Part shown: positions 26,552 through 34,741 of the stretch, in pieces | Position numbering within the stretch: the stretch's first letter is position 1 | How the letters are laid out: each line of letters opens with the position of its first letter | Assembly: GCA_051879315.1 (NCBI GenBank) | Contig: JBJELW010000090.1 | Coordinates: 1 to 64,000 of the forward strand | Origin: Roseburia_C sp051879315 | GTDB lineage: Bacteria > Bacillota > Clostridia > Lachnospirales > Lachnospiraceae | Length of the DNA stretch: 64,000 bases | Direction of reading: 5' to 3' | Notes under the pieces: generated by a model | What the model was told of the DNA's origin: nothing | Databases searched by the model: none | The model's input: only the letters and a program-made list of their open reading frames with translations | Translations under genes and position numbers: made by a program

Positions 26552-27352
26552 ATGGACAGATTAAAAGGTAAGGTTGCGATTGTTACGGGTTCTACCAGTG
26601 GAATTGGGATAGGAATTGCCAGATTGTATGCCGCTGAGGGGGCAAAGGTGGTAATCTGCGGGCGCCGTCAGGAAAAGGGACAGGCGGTTGTGGACCGCAT
26701 CGCAGAGGAGGGCGGCGAAGCCTGGTATCACTTTATGGATATCACCGACACAGACAGCATTGAAAAGCTTTTTGCAGATGTGGCAGAGAAATATGGGAAG
26801 ATTGATATTCTGGTCAATAATGCAGCAAACGTGGGTTTAAAGGATGGACGGGTGGATGAGCTCACCATTGAGATGTGGGATAAGGTGTTCCAGAGCGATC
26901 TGAGGGGCACCTTCTATTCCACAAAGTGCGTGCTTCCCTATATGCAGGCAAATAAAGGTGGTTCCATCATTAATATCGGTTCCATGGCATCCTGCGGAGG
27001 AGATTTGGGTTCCACTGCTTATGCCTGTGCAAAGGCGGGAATCGATATGTTGACCCAGTCTACTGCTTTGCAGTATGGCAAGCAGAATATTCGCTGCAAC
27101 TGTGTGCGTCCGGGTCTCATTGTGACACCGGAAAATGAGGCGAATGTTCCTCAGGCATTAAAGGATATTTTCCTCAGCAATATCATGGTAGACCGGTATG
27201 GCTGCCCGGAGGATATCGGACATATGTGTGTGTACTTAGGTTCCGACGAAAGCGACTATGTCAGCGGACAGGTCATCAACGTGGATGGCGGGCTGAACTC
27301 TCACGTGTCAACGGTGGCTCAGTTCAAACAGCTGAACTCACGGACCTGGTAG
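26552..27352 (+). CDS. Short-chain dehydrogenase/reductase
   Basis: A 266-residue classical SDR: cofactor motif TGSTSGIG (residues 12-19), GRR after strand 2 (which favours NADP), NNAA (about 90), catalytic Ser in SMAS, YACAKAG with Tyr and Lys (about 155-159), and the C-terminal VSGQVINVDGG. The family includes 3-oxoacyl-ACP reductases, sugar-alcohol and hydroxysteroid dehydrogenases; the sequence does not decide among them. GAGGAGG lies 8 bases before the ATG. The likely AraC operator upstream suggests inducible expression with glgP, hence perhaps a carbohydrate role (inference). Confidence 0.9.
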   Translation: MDRLKGKVAIVTGSTSGIGIGIARLYAAEGAKVVICGRRQEKGQAVVDRIAEEGGEAWYHFMDITDTDSIEKLFADVAEKYGKIDILVNNAANVGLKDGRVDELTIEMWDKVFQSDLRGTFYSTKCVLPYMQANKGGSIINIGSMASCGGDLGSTAYACAKAGIDMLTQSTALQYGKQNIRCNCVRPGLIVTPENEANVPQALKDIFLSNIMVDRYGCPEDIGHMCVYLGSDESDYVSGQVINVDGGLNSHVSTVAQFKQLNSRTW

Positions 27353-27359
27353 TATTTGT

Positions 27360-27518
27360 ATGAAAAACAATCTCTGTGGTAATGCAGTCTGATTTCAGGT
27401 ACAAGTGTGTTCCGATTCGGTTGACATGATAAAGAATATGCTAAAGATATCAAAACCGGATCTGGCCATCATTAGTCTTATTGATTTCAGCGGGGCAGAG
27501 AGGGAAGCTTCGGGATGA
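27360..27518 (+). pseudogene. Remnant of an N-terminal receiver-like domain
   Basis: In the frame starting at ATG 27360, after a stop at 27390-27392, the sequence reads FQVQVCSDSVDMIKNMLKI and then SKPDLAIISLIDFSGAE, the pattern of a receiver-domain strand-helix-strand unit (compare RPDLILLDY of the next gene). The frame ends at TGA 27516-27518, overlapping the start of the response regulator. It looks like the shrunken front part of what was a two-receiver gene. It could also be a short translated leader from ATG 27426 (30 aa). Confidence 0.45.
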
Positions 27519-27910
27519 TGGAATCCGGGAAAAAAAGTATTCTGGTGGTGGATGACAGTGCGCTGGCACTGCGTAGCATGAAAACCATGCTGAGTGAAAA
27601 GTACAGGGTCACGATTGCTACATCTGCCAAACGGGGGATGGAAGCGATCCGCAATAAGCGCCCTGATCTGATTTTGCTGGACTATGATATGCCGGAGTGT
27701 GACGGAAGAGAGATGCTCAAAATGATCCGTCAGGATAAGGAGATTGCGGATATCCCGGTGATCTTTCTTACAGCGGTGGCAGATAAGGAACATATTATGG
27801 CGGTATTGCAGCTGAATCCCAACGGGTATTTCCGAAAACCATTGGAGCGGAATATGGTGATGAAAGCCATTGCCAAAGTGCTGGGTGAGAATCCGGATGA
27901 ATCTGACTAA
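27515..27910 (+). CDS. Single-domain response regulator
   Basis: A 131-residue receiver domain: acidic pair VVDDS (residues 11-15), phosphoacceptor Asp in LLDYDMPECDG (about residue 54), Thr in FLTAVAD (about 88), and Lys in YFRKPLE (about 108). It has no output domain, so it probably works through protein contacts, as CheY-like or Spo0F-like proteins do. The start has GAGGGA about 10 bases upstream. No kinase gene is nearby. The preceding remnant suggests the gene was longer before. Confidence 0.85.
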   Translation: MMESGKKSILVVDDSALALRSMKTMLSEKYRVTIATSAKRGMEAIRNKRPDLILLDYDMPECDGREMLKMIRQDKEIADIPVIFLTAVADKEHIMAVLQLNPNGYFRKPLERNMVMKAIAKVLGENPDESD

Positions 27911-27972
27911 TACTTTTTAGTGCTAGTTTTCCAATGCAATGTTCTTTGTTGGGAACTGTTTGACAGATACAG

Positions 27973-28011
27973 ATGATAGAATAGTACCACTTTTTGTTAG
28001 GATACTACAAG
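27973..28011 (+). promoter_or_regulatory. Direct-repeat operator, site 2, upstream of glgP
   Basis: GATAGAATAGTACCAC (27975-27990) and GTTAGGATACTACAAG (27996-28011), 21 bases apart, matching site 1 in sequence, spacing and orientation. CATAAT (28033-28038) with no good -35 follows, as expected for an activator-dependent promoter. TTGACA at 27960-27965 has no matching -10. Confidence 0.65.
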
Positions 28012-28090
28012 AAAAAAGCAGGAATTTGTTGCATAATAGCAAATAGGTTGGGAGAAAACCGAAAATAAACCAAAATGTGGAGGGTTAAAA

Positions 28091-30343
28091 ATGAATTTAC
28101 AGGAAATTGTAACAAAGAAATACAACAAAAGTATTGCTGATTGTTCCAATGAAGAAATCTACTTCTCTTTACTTGATATGACCAAGGAGATGGCAGAGAA
28201 GAAAGAGAGCAATAAAGATAAGAAGAAATTATATTACATTTCTGCTGAGTTCTTAATTGGTAAGCTTCTGTCAAACAACCTGATTAACCTGGGTGTATAC
28301 GATGAAGTGAAAGAATTGTTGGCAGCAAATGGAAAAGATATCGCTGCAATCGAAGAGGTTGAGCCGGAGCCGTCTTTAGGAAACGGTGGATTAGGAAGAC
28401 TGGCAGCATGTTTCCTTGATTCCATCGCTACTTTGGGATTAAATGGTGATGGTGTTGGATTAAATTATCACTACGGACTGTTCAAACAGGTATTCGAGAA
28501 CAATCTGCAGAAGGAGACAAAGAACCCTTGGATCGAGGAGCAGAGCTGGCTGACAAAAACAGACATTACTTATCCGATTCAGTTTGGTGGTTTCACAGTA
28601 ACTTCCAGATTGTATGACATCGATGTAACCGGTTATGAGAACCGTACCAATAAGCTTCACTTATTTGATATTGAGACTGTTGATGAGAGCATCGTGGGCG
28701 ACGGAATTGATTTTGATAAAGAGGATATCGCAAAGAACCTGACATTGTTCCTGTATCCGGATGACAGCGATGACAAGGGACGTCTGCTTCGTGTATACCA
28801 GCAGTATTTCATGGTAAGCAATGGCGCAAGACTGATCTTAGACGAGGCTGTTGAGCGCGGAAGCAATCTGCATGACCTGGCTGATTATGTAGTAGTTCAG
28901 ATCAATGATACCCATCCTTCCATGGTTATCCCTGAGTTGATCCGCCTCTTAATGGAGAGAGGAATCGGCATCGACGAGGCTATTAACGTAGTTTCCAAGT
29001 GCTGTGCATATACCAACCACACGATTCTGGCAGAGGCTCTTGAGAAATGGCCTATCTCTTTCTTAGAGAAGGCAGTTCCTCAGTTAATGCCTATCATCTA
29101 TGAATTAAACAACCGTGTAGTTGCTAAGTATGACGACAAGTCCGTGGCAATCATTGATGATGAGAAACGTGTTCATATGGCTCATATGGATATCCACTAT
29201 GGATACAGTGTAAACGGTGTTGCTTATCTGCATACCGAGATCCTGAAGGATACCGAGTTAAATAATTTCTACAAGATCTATCCTGAGAAGTTCAACAACA
29301 AGACCAATGGTATTACCTTCCGTCGCTGGCTGTTACACTGCAACAAGGAACTGACAGCTTTGTTTGAGGAGCTGATCGGACCCGGATTCAAGAAAGATGC
29401 AACTGAGCTGGAGAAGCTGGCTAAGTTTGTGGATGATGACGCAGTATTGGACAAGGTTCTGGCTATCAAGCAGAACAATAAGGTTGCATTAAAGAATTAC
29501 TTAAAGGCTACCATGGGTATCGATGTGGATGAGAATGCCGTATTCGATATTCAGGTTAAGAGATTACATGAGTACAAGAGACAGCAGATGAACGCACTGT
29601 ATGTTATCAACAAGTACTTTGAGATCAAGGCCGGCAAGAAGCCTGCAAGAAAGATCACAGCTATTTTCGGAGCAAAGGCAGCTCCTGCATATATCATCGC
29701 AAAGGATATCATTCATCTGATTCTCTGCTTACAGCAGTTAATCGCAAACGATCCGGAGGTAAGTCCTTACTTACAGGTTGTTATGGTAGAGAACTACAAT
29801 GTAACATGGGCTGAGAAGTTGATTCCGGCTGCAGATATCCATGAGCAGATCTCTCTGGCATCCAAGGAGGCATCCGGTACTTCTAATATGAAGTTCATGT
29901 TAAACGGTGCAATCGCTATTGGTACAGAGGACGGAGCAAACGTAGAGATGCATGAGTTCGTAGGAGATGACAATATCTACATCTTTGGTGAGTCTTCTGA
30001 GGAAGTAATCCAGCACTACGCAAAGGCTGACTATGTATCACGTAAGTACTATGAGTCTGATCCTGAGATTAAGAAAGCCATCGACTTCATCGTAAGCGAT
30101 GAGCTGAAGGCAATCGGAAATGCAGAGAATCTTGAGAGACTTTACAATGAGTTATTGAACAAAGACTGGTTCATGACTCTTCCGGATTGGCAGTCATACC
30201 GTGCAAAGAAGGACGAGATGTTTGCAGATTACGAGGACAGAAAAGCTTGGGCTAAGAAGATGATTATCAACATGAGCAAGGCAGGATTCTTCTCATCTGA
30301 CAGAACTATCGCTCAGTACAACGAGGACATCTGGAAATTATAA
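28091..30343 (+). CDS. glgP: Glycogen/maltodextrin phosphorylase
   Basis: Releases glucose-1-phosphate from alpha-1,4-glucans in the cytosol. The 750-residue GT35 enzyme carries the PLP-lysine region KEASGTSNMKFMLNGA (about residues 595-610), the phosphate and glucose site IGTEDGANVEM, and the N-terminal EPSLGNGGLGRLAACFLDS motif. It is shorter than the roughly 800-residue norm, as in many Clostridia. GGAGGG lies 6 bases before the ATG. Codon use is strongly biased, like that of the butyrate genes, which suggests high expression. It is monocistronic, with an upstream direct-repeat operator and a strong terminator. Confidence 0.96.
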   Translation: MNLQEIVTKKYNKSIADCSNEEIYFSLLDMTKEMAEKKESNKDKKKLYYISAEFLIGKLLSNNLINLGVYDEVKELLAANGKDIAAIEEVEPEPSLGNGGLGRLAACFLDSIATLGLNGDGVGLNYHYGLFKQVFENNLQKETKNPWIEEQSWLTKTDITYPIQFGGFTVTSRLYDIDVTGYENRTNKLHLFDIETVDESIVGDGIDFDKEDIAKNLTLFLYPDDSDDKGRLLRVYQQYFMVSNGARLILDEAVERGSNLHDLADYVVVQINDTHPSMVIPELIRLLMERGIGIDEAINVVSKCCAYTNHTILAEALEKWPISFLEKAVPQLMPIIYELNNRVVAKYDDKSVAIIDDEKRVHMAHMDIHYGYSVNGVAYLHTEILKDTELNNFYKIYPEKFNNKTNGITFRRWLLHCNKELTALFEELIGPGFKKDATELEKLAKFVDDDAVLDKVLAIKQNNKVALKNYLKATMGIDVDENAVFDIQVKRLHEYKRQQMNALYVINKYFEIKAGKKPARKITAIFGAKAAPAYIIAKDIIHLILCLQQLIANDPEVSPYLQVVMVENYNVTWAEKLIPAADIHEQISLASKEASGTSNMKFMLNGAIAIGTEDGANVEMHEFVGDDNIYIFGESSEEVIQHYAKADYVSRKYYESDPEIKKAIDFIVSDELKAIGNAENLERLYNELLNKDWFMTLPDWQSYRAKKDEMFADYEDRKAWAKKMIINMSKAGFFSSDRTIAQYNEDIWKL

Positions 30344-30367
30344 GATTTGAAAATCTAAGCACATATA

Positions 30368-30404
30368 GGAACCGAGGAATGAAACATTCCTCGGTTCCTT
30401 TTTT
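30368..30404 (+). terminator. Terminator after glgP
   Basis: GGAACCGAGGAATG / CATTCCTCGGTTCC, perfect 14-bp stem with a 3-base loop and T6. Confidence 0.9.
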
Positions 30405-30427
30405 CTTTGGAATTTCCGCAGAAAGAT

Positions 30428-30446
30428 ACGATTCACAGAGAATCGT
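30428..30446. repeat. Solo 19-bp dyad of the AYGATTC...GAATCRT family
   Basis: ACGATTCACAGAGAATCGT. The same dyad type marks the ends of both giant palindromes (21132-21150, 21760-21778, 58965-58983, 59541-59559) and occurs alone at 48135-48153. Confidence 0.6.
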
Positions 30447-30487
30447 TCCTTGCTGTGAAAAATACTTAAAAAAGAAAATAATAGGGA

Positions 30488-30532
30488 TTGACAAATATGT
30501 TCACGAGATGTATTATACATTCAGTTCGTGAA
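30488..30532 (+). promoter_or_regulatory. Promoter with nested operator dyads, phosphocholine operon
   Basis: TTGACA (30488-30493), 17-base spacer, TATTAT (30511-30516). The -10 box lies inside the palindrome ATGTATTATACAT (30508-30520), and an outer pair TTCACGA (30500-30506) / TCGTGAA (30526-30532) encloses it. This is an arrangement for repression; the downstream protein has its own winged helix and is a candidate to bind here. Confidence 0.7.
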
Positions 30533-30552
30533 TAACGACATAAGGAGAAAAG

Positions 30553-32310
30553 ATGAACGCAAAGATAGAAAATGATATTTTACAATACTTGACAGAGCAC
30601 CGTTTTTCCACCCAGCGTGAAATGGCAGATACGTTGGGATGCGCCGTGGGATCTGTGAACCAGGCAGTAAAGAATTTGCAGCAGAGAGAAATTTTGAGTC
30701 CGGCCAATGAATTGACTCCCCAGGGGCAGCAGTTGGTGAAGGTGCATCATCCGAAGCGGGCGGTGATTCTGGCAGCGGGTGCGGGAATGCGTATGGTTCC
30801 CATCAATCAGGCTCAGTCCAAGGGAATGCTGCAGGTACATGGACAGACACTGGTGGAGCGGCTGATTGAACAGCTTCATGAGGCAGATGTGAGAGAGATT
30901 TACATAGTGGTGGGATTTATGAAAGAACAGTATGAGTATCTGATAGATAAATATCAGGTGGAGCTCCTCGTAAATCGGGACTATGATGTAAAGAATAATC
31001 TCTGGTCCCTGGCAAAAGCCTCAAAGCACCTGGAGGACGCCTACGTGATTCCCTGCGACATTTACTGCACGGAAAATCCATTTCATAAATGTGAATTGTA
31101 TTCCTGGTATCTGGTTCAGGAAGAAAAGACCCGGAGAAGTGACGTATGCCTGAACCGCAAAGGAGAACTGATCCGCATTGACACGGCGACAGAGGGAAAC
31201 CGCATGATTGGAATCGCTTACCTGGATGAAGCGGATGGCAATCGGGTGGCAGAGAAATTGGAGCTGATGAAACAGAATCCGGCCAACGAGAACAGTTTTT
31301 GGGAAGAAACCCTGTATGAGAAAAATCGTATGATTATTGCCGGAAAGCTGGATCGCACTGAAAGCATTTATGAAATCAATACCTATGAGCAGCTAAGGGA
31401 TCTAGATACCAATTCCATACATTTGGAGTCCGACGCACTTCGTATCATTGCAGACACCTTTGGGGTGGCTACGGAAGATATTTCCCGGATCACGGTATTG
31501 AAATCCGGCATGACCAATCGTTCCTTTCTGTTCACATGCAAAGGGAAACGCTATATTATGCGAATCCCCGGGGAAGGAACGGATCAGATGATCAATCGGA
31601 AGCAGGAATATCAGGTATATGAGACTATACGTCAGGAACACATCTGCGACGATATCTGCTATATCAATCCGGAGACTGGTTATAAGATTACCGCATTTCT
31701 TGAGAATGCAAGAAACTGCGATGCAGAGAACTGGGATGAGGTGGCAGCCTGTATGAAACTCCTGAGAAAATTTCATGAGAAGAAATTGCAGGTGGATCAC
31801 ACCTTTGATCTGTTTGGACAGATTGAGTTCTATGAGGGGCTGTGGAATGGGGAACCGTCGGTGTATCGGGATTATGCGGAAACAAAGCAGCATGTCATGG
31901 AATTGAAGGAATATATAGATAGCCAGGAAAAGGATTTCTGCCTGACCCACATCGATGCAAATGCAGACAATTTCCTGTTTACAGATCAGGGAATTCGGCT
32001 TATTGACTGGGAGTATGCGGGAATGCAGGATCCTCATCTGGATATTGCCATGTTCGCCATCTACTCCATGTATGACCGGGAACAGGTGGAGCAACTGATA
32101 GACCTTTATTTTACGGAAGGGTGCCAGCCTGCAGTGCGGAAAAAGATTTACTGCTATATTGCAGTAGCAGGACTTTTGTGGAGCAACTGGTGTGAGTATA
32201 AGAGGCAGTTGGGCGTAGAATTCGGAGAATACAGTCTGCGCCAGTATCGATACGCGAAAGAATACTATCGGATTTTCATGGAATGTCAGGAGGGCAGAAA
32301 GGATGCATAA
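30553..32310 (+). CDS. Winged-helix / phosphocholine cytidylyltransferase / choline kinase fusion
   Basis: A 585-residue three-part protein. Residues 1-60 are a MarR-like winged helix (FSTQREMADTLGCAVGSVNQAVKNLQQ). Residues about 67-290 are a LicC-type nucleotidyltransferase (RAVILAAGAGMRMVPINQ...SKGML; the usual PK of the motif is SK here). Residues about 295-585 are a LicA-type choline kinase (SGMTNRSFLF ATP loop; catalytic THIDANADNFLF; metal site LIDWEYAG). It should phosphorylate choline, activate it with CTP, and possibly regulate its own operon, as NadR does for NAD. AAGGAGAA lies 5-8 bases before the ATG. It overlaps the next gene by 8 bases. Confidence 0.88.
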   Translation: MNAKIENDILQYLTEHRFSTQREMADTLGCAVGSVNQAVKNLQQREILSPANELTPQGQQLVKVHHPKRAVILAAGAGMRMVPINQAQSKGMLQVHGQTLVERLIEQLHEADVREIYIVVGFMKEQYEYLIDKYQVELLVNRDYDVKNNLWSLAKASKHLEDAYVIPCDIYCTENPFHKCELYSWYLVQEEKTRRSDVCLNRKGELIRIDTATEGNRMIGIAYLDEADGNRVAEKLELMKQNPANENSFWEETLYEKNRMIIAGKLDRTESIYEINTYEQLRDLDTNSIHLESDALRIIADTFGVATEDISRITVLKSGMTNRSFLFTCKGKRYIMRIPGEGTDQMINRKQEYQVYETIRQEHICDDICYINPETGYKITAFLENARNCDAENWDEVAACMKLLRKFHEKKLQVDHTFDLFGQIEFYEGLWNGEPSVYRDYAETKQHVMELKEYIDSQEKDFCLTHIDANADNFLFTDQGIRLIDWEYAGMQDPHLDIAMFAIYSMYDREQVEQLIDLYFTEGCQPAVRKKIYCYIAVAGLLWSNWCEYKRQLGVEFGEYSLRQYRYAKEYYRIFMECQEGRKDA

Positions 32311-33016
32311 AGCAAAAAGAGCCATCATTATGGCAGCGGGATTGGGAAATCGCATGCAGCCTCTGACCCTGGAGACACCAAAGCCAATGGTGCGGGTACA
32401 TGGAAAGCGTATGATTGACACCGTGATCGAGGGACTGCATGAGCAGGGAATCACTGAAATTTATATCGTGATTGGATATTTGAAGGAACGGTTTCAGGAA
32501 CTGTTGGAGAGCTACCCGGATCTGGTGTTGATTGAAAATCCCTATTATGACCAATGCAACAATATATCTTCTTTGTATGTGGCCAGAGAGCATTTGTCGG
32601 ATGTGATTATTCTGGATGGAGATCAGATTATTTATGATTCGGATATCCTCAGGCCGGAATTTGAACATTCCGGATACTGTTGCAGCTGGACATCGGAAGA
32701 AACGGATGAGTGGCTGATGCATGTGGAAAATGGTATTGTCACTTCCTGCAGTCGTACCGGAGGAAAAGATGGATATCAGCTATACAGCGTTTCCCTATGG
32801 TCTGCGGAAGATGGAGCCAGACTGAAGACACATCTGGAGCAGGAATTTGAAGTGAAAAAGAATCGGGATATTTACTGGGATGATGTGGCCATGTTCTGTT
32901 ATCCGGAACAGTACCAACTGGGAATCCGGGAGATCCCCCGAGGCGCACTGGTGGAGATTGACAGTCTTGAGGAATTGGCGGACATTGATGAAACATATCG
33001 GCATTATTTGAAATGA
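32303..33016 (+). CDS. licC: LicC-like phosphocholine cytidylyltransferase
   Basis: A 237-residue nucleotidyltransferase with the canonical signature IIMAAGLGNRMQPLTLETPKPMVRVHG (residues 7-33) and the metal motif LDGDQ (about 96-100). It forms CDP-choline from CTP and phosphocholine in the cytosol. Its start (ATGCATAA) overlaps the end of the fusion gene by eight bases, and GGAGGGCAGAAAGG is upstream. Having two cytidylyltransferase domains in one operon is odd: this one keeps the PK of the motif, the fused one does not, so they may differ in substrate or one may be a sensor. Confidence 0.88.
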   Translation: MHKAKRAIIMAAGLGNRMQPLTLETPKPMVRVHGKRMIDTVIEGLHEQGITEIYIVIGYLKERFQELLESYPDLVLIENPYYDQCNNISSLYVAREHLSDVIILDGDQIIYDSDILRPEFEHSGYCCSWTSEETDEWLMHVENGIVTSCSRTGGKDGYQLYSVSLWSAEDGARLKTHLEQEFEVKKNRDIYWDDVAMFCYPEQYQLGIREIPRGALVEIDSLEELADIDETYRHYLK

Positions 33017-33031
33017 GGAAAGGATAAAGAT

Positions 33032-34594
33032 ATGAAAAAAGAAAAATCAAAAGCAGGTTTAACAAAACAAATAGCATGGAGTACTACGCTGATTCCATTG
33101 ATTGGAATCCTGATACTGGGTGTATTGTTTATGATATTCCCGGAAGGATCACAGAACGTTCTGGGTATCATTCGCGGGTTCCTGGGAGATGAGATGGGAA
33201 TTTATTATCTTCTTATGGGACTGGGATTTCTGATCTGCTCCCTGTATATGGCAATGTCCAGATTCGGAAAGATTAAACTGGGTGATGTGGAAAAACCACA
33301 GTACTCTAATTTTGCCTGGGGAACCATGATTTTTACCTCCACCATGGCGGCAGATATCCTGTTTTACTCTCTGTGCGAGTGGGCACTGTACGCAGCGGAT
33401 CCCCATATTGAGGATATGGGCGGTATCCAGCAGTGGGCATCCGTTTACCCGCTGTTCCACTGGGGACCTATTCCCTGGAGTTTCTACATTGTACTGGCGG
33501 TGGCATTTGGATTTATGCTTCATGTTAGAGGAAGAAAGCGTCAGAAATTCTCTGAAGCCTGCCGTCCCATCCTGGGAAAACATGTGGATGGTGTATGGGG
33601 AAAAGTGATTGATTTGATTGCAGTTTTTGCGCTGCTGGCAGGAACTGCCACCACCTTCTCTTTGGCAACCCCTCTTTTGGCGGAAGCACTAAGCAGCGTG
33701 TTTGGTTTATCTTCCGGAGCAATCCTGTCCATTTGTATTTTGGTTCTCATTGCTGTGGTTTACACACTTACTGTGTGGTTTGGAATGAAAGGAATCTCTA
33801 AGCTGGCTTCCTTCTGTACATACTTCTTCTTTGCACTGCTGATCTATGTGCTGGTGGGCGGCGGAGAAGTCCGCTATATACTGGAGACAGGATTTACCGC
33901 CATGGGCAGCCTGGCTCAGAATTTCATTGGACTGGCTACCTGGTGTGATCCTTTACGGGAGTCCACTTTTGCGCAGGATTGGACCATTTACTATTGGGCT
34001 TACTGGATGGTATGGTGCGTGGCTACCCCCTTCTTTATCGGTACCATCAGTAAGGGACGTACTATTCGAAATACTGTGTTTGGCGGATACTTCTGGGGAT
34101 TGGCAGGAACCTTTACATCCTTTATCGTATTGGGAAATTACGGACTGGCAAAACAGGTGAAGGGTGAACTGGATACTCTGGGCTTTCTGGCAGATGGAGG
34201 CACCCTGCCGCAGGCCATTGTTAGAATCTTTGATACGCTGCCGTTGCCTTGGCTGGGATTGATTTTGCTGGTAATTACCATGATTGCTTTCTATTCCACC
34301 ACATTTGATGCTCTGACCATGGTGGTATCTTCCTATTCCTATAAGGAATTGCCGGCAGATCAGGAGCCGGATAAGAGAGTCCGCACATTTTGGGCTATAC
34401 TTTTTATCATCCTGCCTATTGCACTGATCTTCTCGGAGAACACCATGAACAGTCTGCAGTCGGTGTCCATCATCGCAGCATTCCCGGTGGGCATTATCAT
34501 CATTCTGATTGCGGCCAGCTTCTTTAAGGATGCATCTGCGTACCTGAAGGAAAGAGAGCATAAGTCGGAGAATAAATCGTCCGGGGAACAGTAG
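33032..34594 (+). CDS. BCCT family (choline/betaine) transporter
   Basis: A 520-residue membrane carrier with twelve helices of the betaine/carnitine/choline family. It has the aromatic substrate box region WTIYYWAYWMVWCVATPFFIGTISKGRTIR (about residues 312-341) and FYSTTFDALTMV. It starts 15 bases after licC with GAGGAAAGG as ribosome site, so it is the third gene of the operon. Together with the kinase and cytidylyltransferase it makes a choline uptake and activation route, here with BCCT in place of pneumococcal LicB. Betaine or carnitine remain possible substrates. Confidence 0.9.
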   Translation: MKKEKSKAGLTKQIAWSTTLIPLIGILILGVLFMIFPEGSQNVLGIIRGFLGDEMGIYYLLMGLGFLICSLYMAMSRFGKIKLGDVEKPQYSNFAWGTMIFTSTMAADILFYSLCEWALYAADPHIEDMGGIQQWASVYPLFHWGPIPWSFYIVLAVAFGFMLHVRGRKRQKFSEACRPILGKHVDGVWGKVIDLIAVFALLAGTATTFSLATPLLAEALSSVFGLSSGAILSICILVLIAVVYTLTVWFGMKGISKLASFCTYFFFALLIYVLVGGGEVRYILETGFTAMGSLAQNFIGLATWCDPLRESTFAQDWTIYYWAYWMVWCVATPFFIGTISKGRTIRNTVFGGYFWGLAGTFTSFIVLGNYGLAKQVKGELDTLGFLADGGTLPQAIVRIFDTLPLPWLGLILLVITMIAFYSTTFDALTMVVSSYSYKELPADQEPDKRVRTFWAILFIILPIALIFSENTMNSLQSVSIIAAFPVGIIIILIAASFFKDASAYLKEREHKSENKSSGEQ

Positions 34595-34622
34595 TAGATG
34601 AAAATGGAAAAACCTGGTAATA

Positions 34623-34663
34623 ATTGTCAGCGATTGACAATAATGGGAAATAAAACGTATAAT
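34623..34663 (+). promoter_or_regulatory. Promoter and operator of the glucosaminidase gene
   Basis: TTGACA (34634-34639), 18-base spacer, TATAAT (34658-34663). The inverted repeat ATTGTCA (34623-34629) / TGACAAT (34635-34641) covers the -35 box and looks like a repressor or activator site. Confidence 0.75.
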
Positions 34664-34666
34664 ACG

Positions 34667-34692
34667 GGTATGTGTGCAAACACATACCTGTT
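34667..34692 (+). terminator. Hairpin in the leader of the glucosaminidase gene
   Basis: GGTATGTGT / ACACATACC with loop GCAA, followed by TGTTTT, only a few bases after the predicted RNA start. It may attenuate transcription or protect the 5' end. Confidence 0.45.
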
Positions 34693-34741
34693 TTCATTAT
34701 ATGGAGACACTCATTGAGAAAAACAGAAGGAATGAGAAAAC

